Of a stretch of 64,000 bases of DNA, positions 1-11,165 are shown piece by piece; the stretch's first letter is position 1; every line of letters begins with the position of its first letter. The translations under genes were made by a program, and so were the position numbers. The notes under the pieces were generated by a model. It did not search any database. It had not been told where the DNA came from and saw only the letters and a program-made list of their open reading frames with translations. The stretch is from contig JAYESD010000008.1 in assembly GCA_036927565.1 (NCBI GenBank), positions 20,292,100 to 20,356,099 of the forward strand, in the 5' to 3' direction. Origin of the DNA: Tuctoria greenei. Taxonomy: Eukaryota > Streptophyta > Magnoliopsida > Poales > Poaceae.

Positions 1-1209
1 GTTTGCTTTCTTTAGATCTAAGGACCGGTTCATGCGAGAATAAGCCAGGACTACAGTGCCACCACGAGGCCAAGTATGGGTGCGACGTAGCTGATTAATT
101 AGGGCTTTGCTAGTGCTGTTTGGACCATTGTGGATGCTCGGGAAGGGGTCGTCGGATTGGGTTTGTTGATGATTGGTGGGACTACCCTGGGATCCGAATG
201 GCTCAAGAGGGGGCCCTTGGTTGAAGATGTGCTCTGCGGGAGACATCGCCACCGGTGAAACCTCAGTGGGGTCTAAATAGGCTAGTAATCCCTTTGTAAA
301 GGCTATTTTGTGATCTCTTGGCCACACACCCACAGAAGTGTGTAATGTGACCGACGGGTCATGGGCATAACGGAGGTTCTTAGTCACCGAAGGGTGATGA
401 AATCACGAACACGTGGGTAAAGAGGTACAAACTCTACAGAGTTAATTAAAACTATCATGATAGCCGTGCTCCCGGTTATGAGCACCTGGACAACTTCCAT
501 GATTAGAGGGTATTTGGTATTGGTAATGGTTATTGTAATGGTTATGGTAATGGTTAGGGTGATGGTTATGGATGGTTATGGATTTATTTCTGGTATTGAA
601 TATGGTTATTGGCAATGGTGAAATCTGGAATTATTGATGAGGATGGTGAATTATGGACTGATATTATGATATTATTTATGATTATGATGGGTTTACTTCA
701 CATACATATAATATATTGCTTTTCAAATGTTTTACTGTACTTTTCAGCACTTTGCCATTATTATTGTCGTCATTTGAATTAGCCACATGTCATACTTTCC
801 ACACTTGCTGAGTACGACATGTACTCACTCTTGCAATCCCCCCCCCCAACAGTTGCAGATCAGGATTGGGAGTTTAATGGTGATAATGCGGAGTTCTAGG
901 CCGTGTCTACCGTCAACTTTGCCTGTGGTGTTGATTGGAGCTGCGCATACATACCCTATCGCTTATGCTGCTTAGTTGTTTAGTTTGCTTAATTAGTTTA
1001 TTTCTGCTGCATTAGTTGAACTTGTCATAAATATTCATTAGAGCTTGTATCCGAGGATAATATGGTTTGTGTTATAAAATTTGATAATTAATCTTGTTCT
1101 GTGGTAATTTTTTGTATACTCTTTTGTGATTGCACTCGTGTATGTGTGATGAACATCCTGGGCACACATATGCGTTAGCTTGGTTCGTCTTTCGGAACCG
1201 GGCGTCACA
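1..1209 (+). repeat. GY1 5' LTR, 3' part only
   Basis: The segment aligns nearly base for base with the last ~1.2 kb of the LTR ending at 8934, including the terminal GGGCGTCACA. It ends in CA at 1209, directly before the PBS. The few differences from the 3' LTR suggest a fairly young insertion. Around 522-580 it contains degenerate repeats of GGTTATGGTAAT type, which recur near 8236-8310. Short ORFs here have no family resemblance and are treated as chance. Confidence 0.92.
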
Positions 1210-1212
1210 GAC

Positions 1213-1224
1213 TGGTATTAGAGC
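1213..1224 (+). other. GY1 primer-binding site (initiator-Met tRNA)
   Basis: TGGTATTAGAGC lies 3 bases after the LTR end and differs by one base from TGGTATCAGAGC, the complement of the plant initiator-Met tRNA 3' end. This is where minus-strand cDNA synthesis would be primed. The leader 1225-1480 that follows has no recognisable gene. Confidence 0.85.
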
Positions 1225-1466
1225 TACAGGTTGACCGTAGGATGCAGCCTAGATAGAATGGACACTTTAGAGCACATAGGAGCACTCAGGAATCGATGTG
1301 TTTTTGCTTGGAGTGTTGTTTGCTATATATATTGTTTGCTTGTGTGCTTAATAGAGGATTTTGGGATGCCTTAACATTTCCATGTCCACCTAGGCTAGTA
1401 TAGCTAGTTGGTTAGCTTCATATCCCTTGATGCATATAGTTGGGGACGTTCTCTAATTCTTACCTA

Positions 1467-1480
1467 TTGCTTTTCTTCAG
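1467..1480 (+). promoter_or_regulatory. Splice-acceptor-like tract directly before GY1 gag
   Basis: A pyrimidine-rich run ends in TTCTTCAG, and the gag ATG follows at once at 1481. GY2 has the same arrangement (ending CCTCTAG then ATG). It could be an acceptor for an intron in the leader; no donor has been proven. Confidence 0.3.
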
Positions 1481-2650
1481 ATGGTGAGGACTCGCAACCA
1501 GAGGGATGGCAATGATGAGGAGGAGAACAATGGAGTACCTCAGAACAACAATGGGCAAGGACCTGCTCATGGAGCTATCAACATTGAGCAGCTATTGGCT
1601 ATGCAAAACCAGCTCATGCAGACCATGATACAAACTATGGGACAGCTGCAGGCTGGCAATATCAACAATCAACCCCACATGCCTCCACCGCCACCCCCGC
1701 CTCCTCATAACCGATTGGGAGAGTTCATGAGGACTAGGCCGCCGACCTTTGCTCAAGCTGCAGACCCTATGGATGTGGATGATTGGCTCAAGTCCGTTGA
1801 GAAGAAGCTAGCCATTGTCCAATGCAGTGACCGGGAGGTCTTGTTTGCTTCTCATCAACTAGTTGGAGCAGCTGCGGATTGGTGGGATTCTTATTGCAAT
1901 GCTCATGAGAACCAAGAGAGAATTACTTGGGCCGAATTCAAGGAGAATTTTCGTTCTCATTATGTGCCGGAAGGTGTTATGCTCTTGAAGAGGCAAGAAT
2001 TTGAGAATTTGAGGCAAGGAAGATCAAGCGTGAGTGAATATCTCAATAAGTTCACTCAACTCTCAAGGTATGCGCCTGAGGATGTGAGTCGGGACAGCCG
2101 GAAACAATACTTGTTCATGAGGGGCTTGAACAATGAGATCCAAGTGCAATTGCTCTTATGATTATGTCAATTTCCAGAAGCTTGTGGACAAAGCAATTGT
2201 GGTTGAGAACAAGATCCGTGAGATGGAGCAAGAAATCAAGAGGAAGGCGCCGTATCAAGGACATCAACAAGGAAGTAATGTGCGCCCTCGCTTTGCGCCG
2301 CCCAATGCACCTCATTACAGCTCCTCTATTCCTGCTCAGCGCCCTGGTTATGCACCACGTCCAACTCAGTTCGTGCAGCAACACTCTGTCATGCAAGCAC
2401 CTAGGCCTCCGATGCCTTATGCACCTCGTGCTGATTTTCCTGGAGCCAATGTTCAAAACCAAGCTCGTCCCAACAATTTTGGTGGGGTTAAGAAGTGTTA
2501 TACTTGTGTAGAAGCTGGACACTTTGCGCATCAATGTCCTAAGTCAGGCCTTGGTCAAGGAAGCAATGCGTCGAGACAAAACCCAACACCCAATGGAGGG
2601 CAGCCACAAGGAAGTCGTGGACAGCAGAATTTTGCTCGTGGCAACGTGAA
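1481..2650 (+). pseudogene. gag: GY1 gag (capsid and nucleocapsid), frameshifted
   Basis: Gag packages the element's RNA into cytoplasmic virus-like particles. The product starts MVRTRNQRDG at 1481, has a proline run (about residues 66-74), and then a retrotransposon gag domain with the signature ADWWDSYCNAHENQERITWA. The frame breaks near 2155: compared with GY2 two bases are missing, so the first frame stops at 2161 and the rest continues in the frame covering 2133-3377. A CCHC zinc knuckle lies at 2496-2537 (CYTCVEAGHFAHQC, with V where GY2 has G). No separate gag stop is expected, since gag and pol share one frame in GY2. Confidence 0.9.
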
Positions 2651-4470
2651 CCATGTCTCTACGGAGGATGCTCAACAAGCGGATGACGTGGTCATTGGTA
2701 TGTTTCTCGCCAACTCCAACCCCGCGACTATGTTATTTGATTCTGGAGCATCGCATTCATTCATTGCATCGAAGTATGTTGCCAAGTATAGTTTGCCTAT
2801 CTCTCATATGAAGTTTACTCTATTGGTTAAGTCTCCTGGAGGAGAGATGAGGACAAATATAGTATGTCCAAAAGTAAGCCTTAGAATAAGGGGGGTAGAC
2901 TTCTCCGCCAACCTCATTGTTTTAGATTCTCAAGGGTTGGATATTATACTTGGTATGGACTGGTTGAGGAAGCACAATGGAGTTATTAAGTGTGCCACGA
3001 AGACGGTGAAGTTGACCAATAAAGAAGGGATCACCATAGAATTTGAAGCATCTCAAACCGCGCCGAAGCAATTGGAATTGAATCATATGGACGGTGCCGC
3101 AATTGAGGAGATTCTGGTGGTGTGTGAATTTTTGGATGTGTTTCCAGATGAGTTGCCAGGTATGCCACCTGATCGAGACATTGAGTTTGTTATTGATTTA
3201 ATCCCTGGAACTGCACCTATAGCTAAGAGGCCGTATAGGATGCCTCCTTCGGAATTAGCGGAGCTCAAGAAGCAAATTCAAGAGAAACTAGAGAAGGGTT
3301 TTATTCGCCCTAGCTCTTCACCTTGGGGAGCGCCCATTCTATTTGTGGACAAGAAGGATGGATCCCAAAGGATGTGAGTGGATTATCGAGCTCTCAACGA
3401 GGTAACAATCAAGAACAGGTACACCTTGCCCCGTATAGAGGATTTGTTTGATCATATGAAAGGCGCCTGTGTGTTTTCCAAGATTGATTTGAGGTCGGGA
3501 TACTTTCAAATGAATATTAGACCATCGGACATACCCAAGACAGCTTTCAGGACACGGTATGGATCTTATGAGTACACTGTGATGTCTTTTGGATTGACAA
3601 ATGCGTCTGCCTACTTTATGTACCTCATGAATAAAGTCTTCATGGAGTACTTGGACAAGTTCGTTGTGGTGTTTATTGATGACATGATGATCTACTCGAA
3701 GGATGAGAAGGAACATGAGGAACACTTGAGGCTTACGTTGCAGAAATTGAGGGAGCATCAATTGTATGCCAAGTTCAGCAAGTGTCAGTTTTGGTTGAAA
3801 GAGGTGCCATTCTTGGGTCATATAATCTCAGGAGGAGGAGTATCAGTTGACCCAGGGAATGTGAGAGATGTGCTTAAGTGGGAACCACCACAGAATGTCA
3901 AGGAAATTTGGAGTTTCCTTGGAATGGCTGGATATTACCACCGATTCATCAAGGATTTCTCCAAAATAGCCAAACCTATGACCGAATTACTCATGAAAGG
4001 GAAGGCATTCCGATGGACTCAAGCTTGTCAGGATAGCTTTGAGGAGTTAAAGAAAAGGTTGACAACAGCCCCAGTTTTGGTATTGCCGGATGTAAGCAAG
4101 AGTTTCGACATCTATTGTGATGCATCAAGACAAGGACTCGGATGCGTGCTTATGCAAGAAGGTCAAGTGGTCGCCTATGCGTCCAGACAATTGAAGAAAC
4201 ATGAGCAGAATTACCCAACACATGATTTAGAACTTGCAGCCGTGGTACATGCATTGAAGATTTGGAGACACTATATTCTTGGACATAGGTGTGAAATTTA
4301 CACGGATCATAAGAGTTTGAAGTATATTTTCACACAAACGGATCTGAACTTGAGGCAACGAAGATGGTTGGAGCTCATCAAAGATTATGATTTGGGGATC
4401 AACTATCATCTGAGAAAAGCCAATGTAGTGGTCGATGCTTTGAGTAGAAAAGGAGTAAGTCATCAACTCA
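2651..4470 (+). pseudogene. pol: GY1 protease, reverse transcriptase and RNase H, with premature stop
   Basis: The aspartic protease motif DSGASHSF starts at 2739. RT follows (YRALNEVTIKNRYTLPRIEDL, then the catalytic motif VFIDD near 3669-3683), then RNase H of Ty3 type (YCDASRQGLG, later TDHKSLKYIF). These enzymes would cleave the polyprotein, copy the RNA into cDNA and remove the RNA strand. A TGA at 3375-3377 interrupts RT just after its N-terminal part, where GY2 has a Cys codon. A second break near 4480-4525 shifts the frame: a short run containing a repeated AGGAGTTATGTA-like unit replaces the sequence seen in GY2. Confidence 0.9.
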
Positions 4471-4479
4471 CGGTTCTAG

Positions 4480-6053
4480 ATGGAGATGATCGAACGGTTA
4501 TGTAAGGAGTTATGTAAGGAGTTCGAACGGTTGAACCTCGGGTTTGTAAATGACATGGAGATGATGGAGTTAAACCCAACCTTGGAGCAAGAAATTCGAG
4601 AGGCCCAAACCGCAGATGAAGAGATCAAGGAAATCAAGGAAAGGACTGAGGAAGGGAGAGAATTCAGATTTGATGAAGACGAACATGGTACCTTATGGCT
4701 TGGAAAGAGAATCGTTGTGCCTAATGTAAAACATATTCGGGAGACAATATTAAAGGAGGCACATGACACGCCTTACTCGATTCACCCCGGATGTACGAAG
4801 ATGTACAGGGACTTGAAGGCTTGCTATTGGTGGGATAGCATGAAAAAGGACATAGCTGAATATGTGGCATTGTGTGATGTGTGTCAACGAGTCAAGGCGG
4901 AACATCAAAGGCCAGCCGGATTATTGCAACCGTTGAAGATTCCGGAATGGAAGTGGGAAGAAATTGGTATGGACTTCATAGTTGGGTTACCACGTACTCA
5001 GTCCGGGTATGACTCAATTTGGGTAATTGTGGATCGCTTAACCAATTCGGCTCATTTTGTCCCTGTGAAGACCAAATATACAGCTGCACGATTGGCCGAA
5101 ATATACATGGAGCATATTGTGTGTCGGCATGGAGTCCCTAAGAAGATAGTCTGGGATAGAGGTTCTCAATTTACCTCTATATTTTGACAAAAATTGCATG
5201 AAGCTTTGGGAACGAGGTTGAATTTTAGTTCAGCATATCATCCTCAAACGGACGGACAAACCGAGAGGACCAATCAGATTTTGGAGGACATGTTAAGAGC
5301 TTGTGCTTTAAAGCATGGGAAAAGTTGGGAAAAAAGCTTGCCATATGCGGAATTTTCATACAACAATAGTTACCAAGCAAGCTTGAAAATTTCACCATAT
5401 GAAGCGCTTTATGGGAGGAAGTGTAGGACACCTTTATTCTGGAATGAGGCAGGAGAAACTCAAGTATTTGGTACGGACGTGTTGCAAGAAGCCGAAAAGC
5501 AAGTCCAAATAATTCGTGAAAACTTGAGGGCTGCCCAATCAAGGCAAAAAGGCTATGCGGATAATAGGAGAAGGAAATTAGCCTTTGAAATAGGAGATTT
5601 TGTTTACCTCAAGGTGTCACCAATGAGGGGTCATAAGAGGTTTAACATAAGGGGCAAGCTCGCACCTCGTTATATTGGACCATTCAAGATTTTGGACAAA
5701 AGAGGAGAAGTAGCATATAAGTTGGAGATGCCAGCTCATCTTTCAGACGTACATGATGTGTTTCGTGTTTCCCAGCTCAAGAAGTGCTTGAGAGTACCGG
5801 AAGAACAAGTGCCAATGGAAGGATTGGAATTAGAGGAATATTTGGCTTATGCCGAGCTACCGGTTAAGATCTTGGGAACCAAGGAGAGAGTCACAAGGAA
5901 CAAGGTGATTCGATGGTGTAAAGTTCAATGGAAGCACCATACCGAAAAAGAAGCAACTTGGGAGCTAGAAGATGATCTCAAGAAGGAATTTCCCTATCTC
6001 TTCTCTTCCGCGTCGAATCTCGAGGGCGAGATTCATTTTAAGGGGGGTAGGTT
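4480..6053 (+). pseudogene. pol: GY1 integrase plus chromodomain, one nonsense codon
   Basis: Integrase inserts cDNA into chromosomes. The N-terminal HHCC zinc domain (HPGCTKMY ... CDVCQ) is followed by the catalytic core: first Asp in MDFIVGLP, second in WDRGSQF, Glu in QTDGQTERTNQ. GY2 has SDRGSQF, so the W here is unusual. A TGA at 5185-5187 sits where GY2 reads Trp. At 5889-6003 a chromodomain is readable (VQWKHHTEKEATWELEDD), a module that in chromoviruses can direct integration to marked chromatin. The open frame runs on through the PPT into the LTR to 6210, which I treat as incidental. Confidence 0.9.
6040..6053 (+). other. GY1 polypurine tract
   Basis: AAGGGGGGTAGGTT lies directly before the TG that opens the 3' LTR and primes plus-strand synthesis in such elements. 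GY2 carries the same tract in inverse orientation at 53756-53770. Confidence 0.85.
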
Positions 6054-6202
6054 TGTAACACCCTCATTTTCATGCATCATGCCCTACATACACTCATATA
6101 CATGTTTAACATTAACCCAAATAAAGAGGAACGAGTTTAACATTGATTCGGAGCATTTAAAATTGATTTGGAGCAAAACCGCACTTAAAACACAGGAAAG
6201 TG

Positions 6203-6520
6203 CGGACTAGTCCGATTTTACTGAGGACTAGTCCAATTTCTCTCTAACTAAAAACGGACTTGTCCGTTTTTGCTGCGGACTAGTCCGATTTTGCCCCTGG
6301 AAACTTTCGGACTTGTCCGATTTTGTGCGGACTAGTCCGATATTCCATGAATCCTTGGAAATTTGCTAAGTCCCTGGACTTTGCCAGACTAGTCCGGTGT
6401 TCTAGTGGACTTGTCTGTTTTTCCTCTCTGTTCAAATTCGGACTTGTACGATTTTTGGCCAGACTTGTCCGATTTTCTCTCTGGACGACTTCGGACTAGT
6501 CCGGTCCTGTCCGGACTTGT
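6203..6520 (+). repeat. Palindrome array in GY1 U3
   Basis: About twelve copies of GGACTAGTCCG or GGACTTGTCCG, some with one base changed, occur in ~320 bases at irregular spacing. Two more lie at about 7055-7090. The core CGGACTAGTCCG is a perfect 12-bp palindrome. The same motif is in SR2 and SR3, with an ACATGT-centred variant in SR1. Position upstream of the TATA box suggests a regulatory role, which is inference. Confidence 0.85.
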
Positions 6521-6690
6521 CCGATATTTCGCGACTCCGAGTTGATCTTTTATTTTACGACTTGTTTCTTAGGTTTCACGTTATGTGGGCCTAGGGACAT
6601 CGTGCCCAACTCTTTTAGAGCTCATGTGGAACTCTAAACCGGCCTCTACTCATCCCAAACTCGAAATCCATCTAACCCTAGCCTCCACCT

Positions 6691-6698
6691 CTATATAA
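6691..6698 (+). promoter_or_regulatory. Likely TATA box of the GY1 3' LTR
   Basis: CTATATAA lies in a C-rich context (CCACCTCTATATAAACAGC), followed within ~50 bases by pyrimidine-rich sequence. This would place the U3/R border near 6720. No experimental start is known. Confidence 0.6.
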
Positions 6699-8934
6699 AC
6701 AGCTCCACCCCTTGGTTTGACATCTATTTGCCACTTTTCCACCCACCCAAACCCTAGTTCGTGGGGAGCCACCATCAAGGAGGGAGGAGAAGATCCCAAG
6801 CAAGAGGAAGAAGAGGAGGAAACGAAGGAGGATCAAGATCTCCACCAAGTTTCGTCCTTCACCACCAATTCATCTCCAAGTTCATCACCAACCCTAGATC
6901 ATCAAGATCCAAGTGCTACCTCCAAGTTTCTTGGTTCATTGGAGTTCTAAACACCTGTTATACCTTCTATTGTCTTTTACTTACGAGAATTCAACCCCTA
7001 ATCTCCAAATTCACGTTGATCTAGAAAACCCTAATCTGCTGATCTCGTCAAGTGCGGACTTGTCCGGTCCCTAGCGGACTAGTCCGAACTTCCTGGTTAA
7101 ATTGTGTTGAATTGACTCTAAAATTTGATCTAATCAACTCCAAACCTGTATAAACTTGTTAAAAGCTATTATAACTAATTAGTGATCATTAAAAGAAATC
7201 AAGTAACAAGTTCTACCTCTCATTTGCATTAATCATGCATGTCATGTCATATTGAGTAATATTTGTGTACTCTTTGATTGTGTTTCTTGTATTGTATGTT
7301 TATTGTGTGGATTAGACGAATTTGTGCTAGAAAGTGCCGCGGAGGATCTACAGCACGAGGAGTTTGAAGGCTTTTACCCTAATCAACAGCAAGAGCAAGG
7401 CAAGTGTCCTTGAAGCATATTGATCTTGTTTTTAAATAAATGTTTTGTTTGCAAAATTGCATGCTTGTGTCAATTTGATGGGAAACCTATGGTAGGAAGT
7501 TTACTAGAATTGTTGACCACCCTTGTCACCTGGAATTTATGGTAGAGAGAGTCGGGAAGGGTTTTTAACTTTTGCTTCGCTTAATCAACTGGGATGGAAA
7601 ACAACTATACCACTCAATTTAATTATGCATGGATGAGATTATGGTTAACATGAACTAGTTGAATATGGTATGGTAATGGGTGATCTAAGCAAGCCTGGTA
7701 TGTGGGTGGGTCGGATGTTATGGTGGTTTGCTTGCTTTAGATCTAAGGACCGGTTCATGCGAGAATAAGCCAGGACTACAGTGCCACCATGAGGCCAAGA
7801 ATGGGTGTGGCATAGCTGATTAATTAGGGCTTTGCTAGTGCTGTTTGGACCATTGTTGATGCTCGGGGAAGGGGTAGTTGGATTGTGTTTTTTGATGATT
7901 GGTGGGACTACCCTGGGATCCGAATGGCTCAAGAGGGGGCCCTTGGTTGAAGATGTGCTCTGCGGGAGACATCACCACCGGTGAAACCTCAGTGGGGTCT
8001 AAATAGGCTAGTAATCTCTTTGTAAAGGCTATTTTGTGATCTCTTGGCCACACACCCACGGAAGTGTGTAATGTGACCGACAGGTCATGGGCATAAGGGA
8101 GGTTCTTAGTCACCGAAGGGTGATGAAATCACAAACACGTGGGTAAAGAGGTACAAACTCTGCAGAGTTAATTAAAACTATCATGATAGCCGTGCTCCCG
8201 GTTATGAGCACCTGAACAACTTCCATGATTAGAGGGTATTTGGTATTGGTAATGGTTATTGTAATGGTTATGGTAATGATTAGGGTGATGGTTATGGATG
8301 GTTATGGATTTATTTCTGATATTGAATATGGTTATTGGCAATGGTGAAATCTGGAATTATTGATGAGAATGGTGAACTATGGACTTGTATTATGATATTA
8401 TTTATGATTATGATGGGTTTACTTCACATACATATAATATATTGATTTTCAAATGTTTTACTATACTTTTCAGCACTTTGCCATTATTATTGTCGTCATT
8501 TGAATCAGCCACATGTCATACTTTCCACACTTGCTGAGTACGACATGTACTCACTCTTGCAATCCCCCCCCAACAGTTGCAGGTCAGGATTGAGAGTTTA
8601 ATGGTGATAATGTGGAGTTCTAGGCCGTGTCTACCATCAACTTTGCCTGTGGTGTTGATTGGAGCTGCGCATACATATCCTATCGCTTATGCTGCTTAGT
8701 TGTTTAGTTTGCTTAATTAGTTTATTTCTGCTGCATTAGTTGAACTTGTCATAAATATTCATTAGAGCTTAAATCCGAGGATAATATGGTTTGTGTTATA
8801 AAATTTGATAATTAATCTTGTTCTGTGGTAATTTTCTGTATACTCTTTTTGTGATTGCACTCGTGTATGTGTGATGAACATCCTGGGCACACATATGCGT
8901 TAGCTTGGTTCGTCTTTCAGAACCGGGCGTCACA

Positions 8935-9662
8935 TGTCAAGAGCTTGAGCAGCTCCTCGAGCGCGAGAGAGAAAGAAGCAATGCATTGGAGCATTACCTT
9001 GCCATGAGCAAGGAAGCATGCTCAAATCTTAAAGACAAGACCGTTGAGCTCAAGGATGAACTTGTTAACTTGACAAAGGTTAACAAGATTCTAGAGACAA
9101 AGGTTGAGTCACCTAAGATCAATGCACCTTCTTCCTCAAAGAGCTCATCTTCTCAAAAGATTTCATCCGAGGAAGTTCACACTTGCATGTGCTCAAGCTT
9201 GATCCTAAAACTTAAGGATGAACTTAACTTGGCACAAAACAAACAAGCACCGAAAGGTGGCATCTTTGACAAGGAGAAGGTGGCCTATGCACGTAGTGCA
9301 TACACCAATGTGAGACCTCCCCATGTCAAGGATGGTATTGGTTATTCTCGAGAGCGGAGGCAAAATGCCAAAGCCCCCAAGAATAACAAAGACTTGATTG
9401 TTTTTGTCAAGGAAGGTTCATCCACCCAAGATAAAGGAAAGAACATTGTCTCAACATCTTATATGCCTAAAAATGAACCTCATCCTTTGTTCCATGACTT
9501 TGATGCTTCTTATGTTTTATTGAGGAACAAATTTGGCAAGACTAATGCTAGATATGTTGGGCCACTCCGCAAGAGCCCAAAGCCTTGCGTGTGGGTGCCC
9601 AAAGTCTTGTGACTAACATCAAAGGACCCAACTCCGTTTGGGTACCTAAAGGAAAGGCATAA
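8935..9662 (+). pseudogene. gag: SR1 gag, C-terminal part
   Basis: The frame enters directly at the GY1 border (CQELEQLLERERERSN). It encodes a charged helix-rich segment, likely coiled coil (residues ~1-60), then serine-rich linkers and the conserved end FDASYVL...ARYVGP...VWVPK. A one-base loss near 9603, compared with SR2, shifts the frame. In the intact frame gag would end at the TAA 9660-9662 after ...KGKA. The N-terminal capsid part lies left of GY1 and outside the window. Confidence 0.85.
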
Positions 9663-11150
9663 CTCTTTTTTGTAGGCATACTCCTTCGGTGGATCAAAAT
9701 GAGTGCTTGACAGTGGATGCACTAATCATATGACCGGAGAGAGGAAGATGTTTGTAGAGTACAAGGAGAATGAAGATCCTAGTGAAGGAATCTTCTTTGG
9801 GGATAATAGCCAAGGGAAAATCCTTGGCACCAGTAAAATTGCTATCTCCTCAAAACACACTCTTTCTAATGTGCTTCATGTTGATTCACTTGATTACAAC
9901 CTCTTGTCTATTTCTCAATTATGTGATAATGGTTATGATTGTCTTTTCACTAACAACGGTGTGACCGTATCAAGAAGATGCAACAACTCAATCGCCTTTA
10001 AGGGCGTACTCAAGGGAAAGCTTTACCTTGTGGATTTCTCCACGGATAAAGCCCAACTTGATACGTGCTTAATGGCGAAAACTAACATGGGATGGCTATG
10101 GCACCGAAGGCTAGCCCATGTTGGGATGAGAAACTTGCAAAAACTTCTTAAGGGGGATCATATTCGTGGACTAAAAGATGTTGTCTTTGAGCAATATAGA
10201 CCATGTAGCGCATGTCAAGCTGGAAAGCAAGTAGGAGCTCAACATCCGTCCAAGAACATCATGACAACCTCAAGACCATTGGAGCTACTACACATGGACC
10301 TATTCGAACCGATCACCTACATTAGCATTGGCGGTAACAAGTATGGTCTAGTTATTGTTAATGATTTTTCTCGCTTCACGTGGGTATTTTTCTTGCATGA
10401 CAAAGGTGAAACCCAAGGAGTTCTCAAGAAGTTCTTGAGGAGAGCTCAAAACGAGTTCTCCTTAAGAATCAAGAAGATTAGGAGCGACAACGGGACGGAG
10501 TTCAAGAACACTCAAGTTGAAGACTTCTTGGATGAAGAAGGAATCAAGCATGAGTTCTCCGCTCCCTACTCCCCTTAACAAAATGGAGTAGCGGAGAGGA
10601 AAAATAGGACTCTTATCGAGATGTCAAGGACGATGCTTGATGAGTACAAGACGTTCGACCGGTTTTGGGCGGAAGCGGTTAACACCGCTTGCCATGCCAT
10701 AAACCGGTTGTATCTTCATCGACTCTTGAAGAAGACCTCGTATGAACTCCTAACCGGTAACAAACCCAACATCTCGTACTTTCGTGTTTTTGGGAGCAAG
10801 TGCTATATTCTCAACAAGAAGCCTAGGAATACGAAGTTCGCTTCGAAATCCGATGAAGGTTTCTTGCTTGGCTATGACTCAAACACCTACGCCTATCGTG
10901 TCTTCAACAAGTCCTCCGGGATTGTTGAAGTAGCACATGACGTAGTGTTTGATGAGACTAATGGCTCTCAAGTGGAGCAAGTTGATAAGTGTGTGCTAGA
11001 TCAAGAGGAGACTCCGCAAGAAGCACTTAGGAGAATGGCACTTGGAGATGTGCGACCACATGATCCAAATGATCTTCAAGCAAGAGAAGAAGATGCAAAT
11101 CCCCCACATGAACAAGATCAAGATCCTCAAGATGATCTCAACAAGATCAA
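9663..11150 (+). pseudogene. pol: SR1 protease and integrase region
   Basis: Pol restarts in another frame after the gag stop. The protease motif LDSGCTNHMTGE begins near 9706, but the preceding conserved Trp codon is TGA. The integrase zinc domain LWHRRLAHVGMRNLQKLL ... CSACQAGK is followed by the core: Asp in LHMDLF, Asp in RSDNGTEF, Glu in NGVAERKNRT. A TAA at 10576-10578 replaces a Gln codon between the last two. The linker region 10980-11160 (DQDPQDDLNK) loses the frame, so RT lies in a different frame from 11166. Confidence 0.9.
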
Positions 11151-11165
11151 GATCAAGGAGGAGGC

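Larger units (their letters stand above)
1..8934 (+). mobile_element. GY1: Ty3/gypsy chromovirus, left end cut off by the window
   Basis: This element holds a partial 5' LTR, a PBS, a decayed gag-pol with a C-terminal chromodomain, a PPT and a full 3' LTR. The first 1209 bases match about 7729-8934, which identifies the two LTRs. The order RNase H then integrase, and the chromodomain, place it among plant chromoviruses; the ~2.9-kb LTR suggests the Tekay/Del group, which is my inference. Its internal region is closely similar to GY2 on the other strand. It interrupts the gag of SR1: coiled-coil gag sequence resumes at 8935. The left junction lies outside the window, so no TSD can be checked. 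Frameshifts and stops show this copy is not autonomous. Confidence 0.93.
6054..8934 (+). repeat. GY1 3' LTR, about 2.88 kb
   Basis: It starts TGTAACACCC and ends GGGCGTCACA. From about 7393 to the end it is clearly homologous to the LTRs of GY2, and its first ~60 bases resemble them too. The part between (about 6110-7390) is not: it carries an array of CGGACTAGTCCG-like palindromes, a TATA box and a 5' transcribed region unlike GY2. Sequence 8935 onward is SR1 gag, so the element border is sharp. Confidence 0.92.

Noticed and set aside
522..585. GGTTATGG-type repeats as telomeric sequence
   Set aside because: Plant telomere repeats are TTTAGGG; these are irregular and lie in the LTR of a gypsy element.
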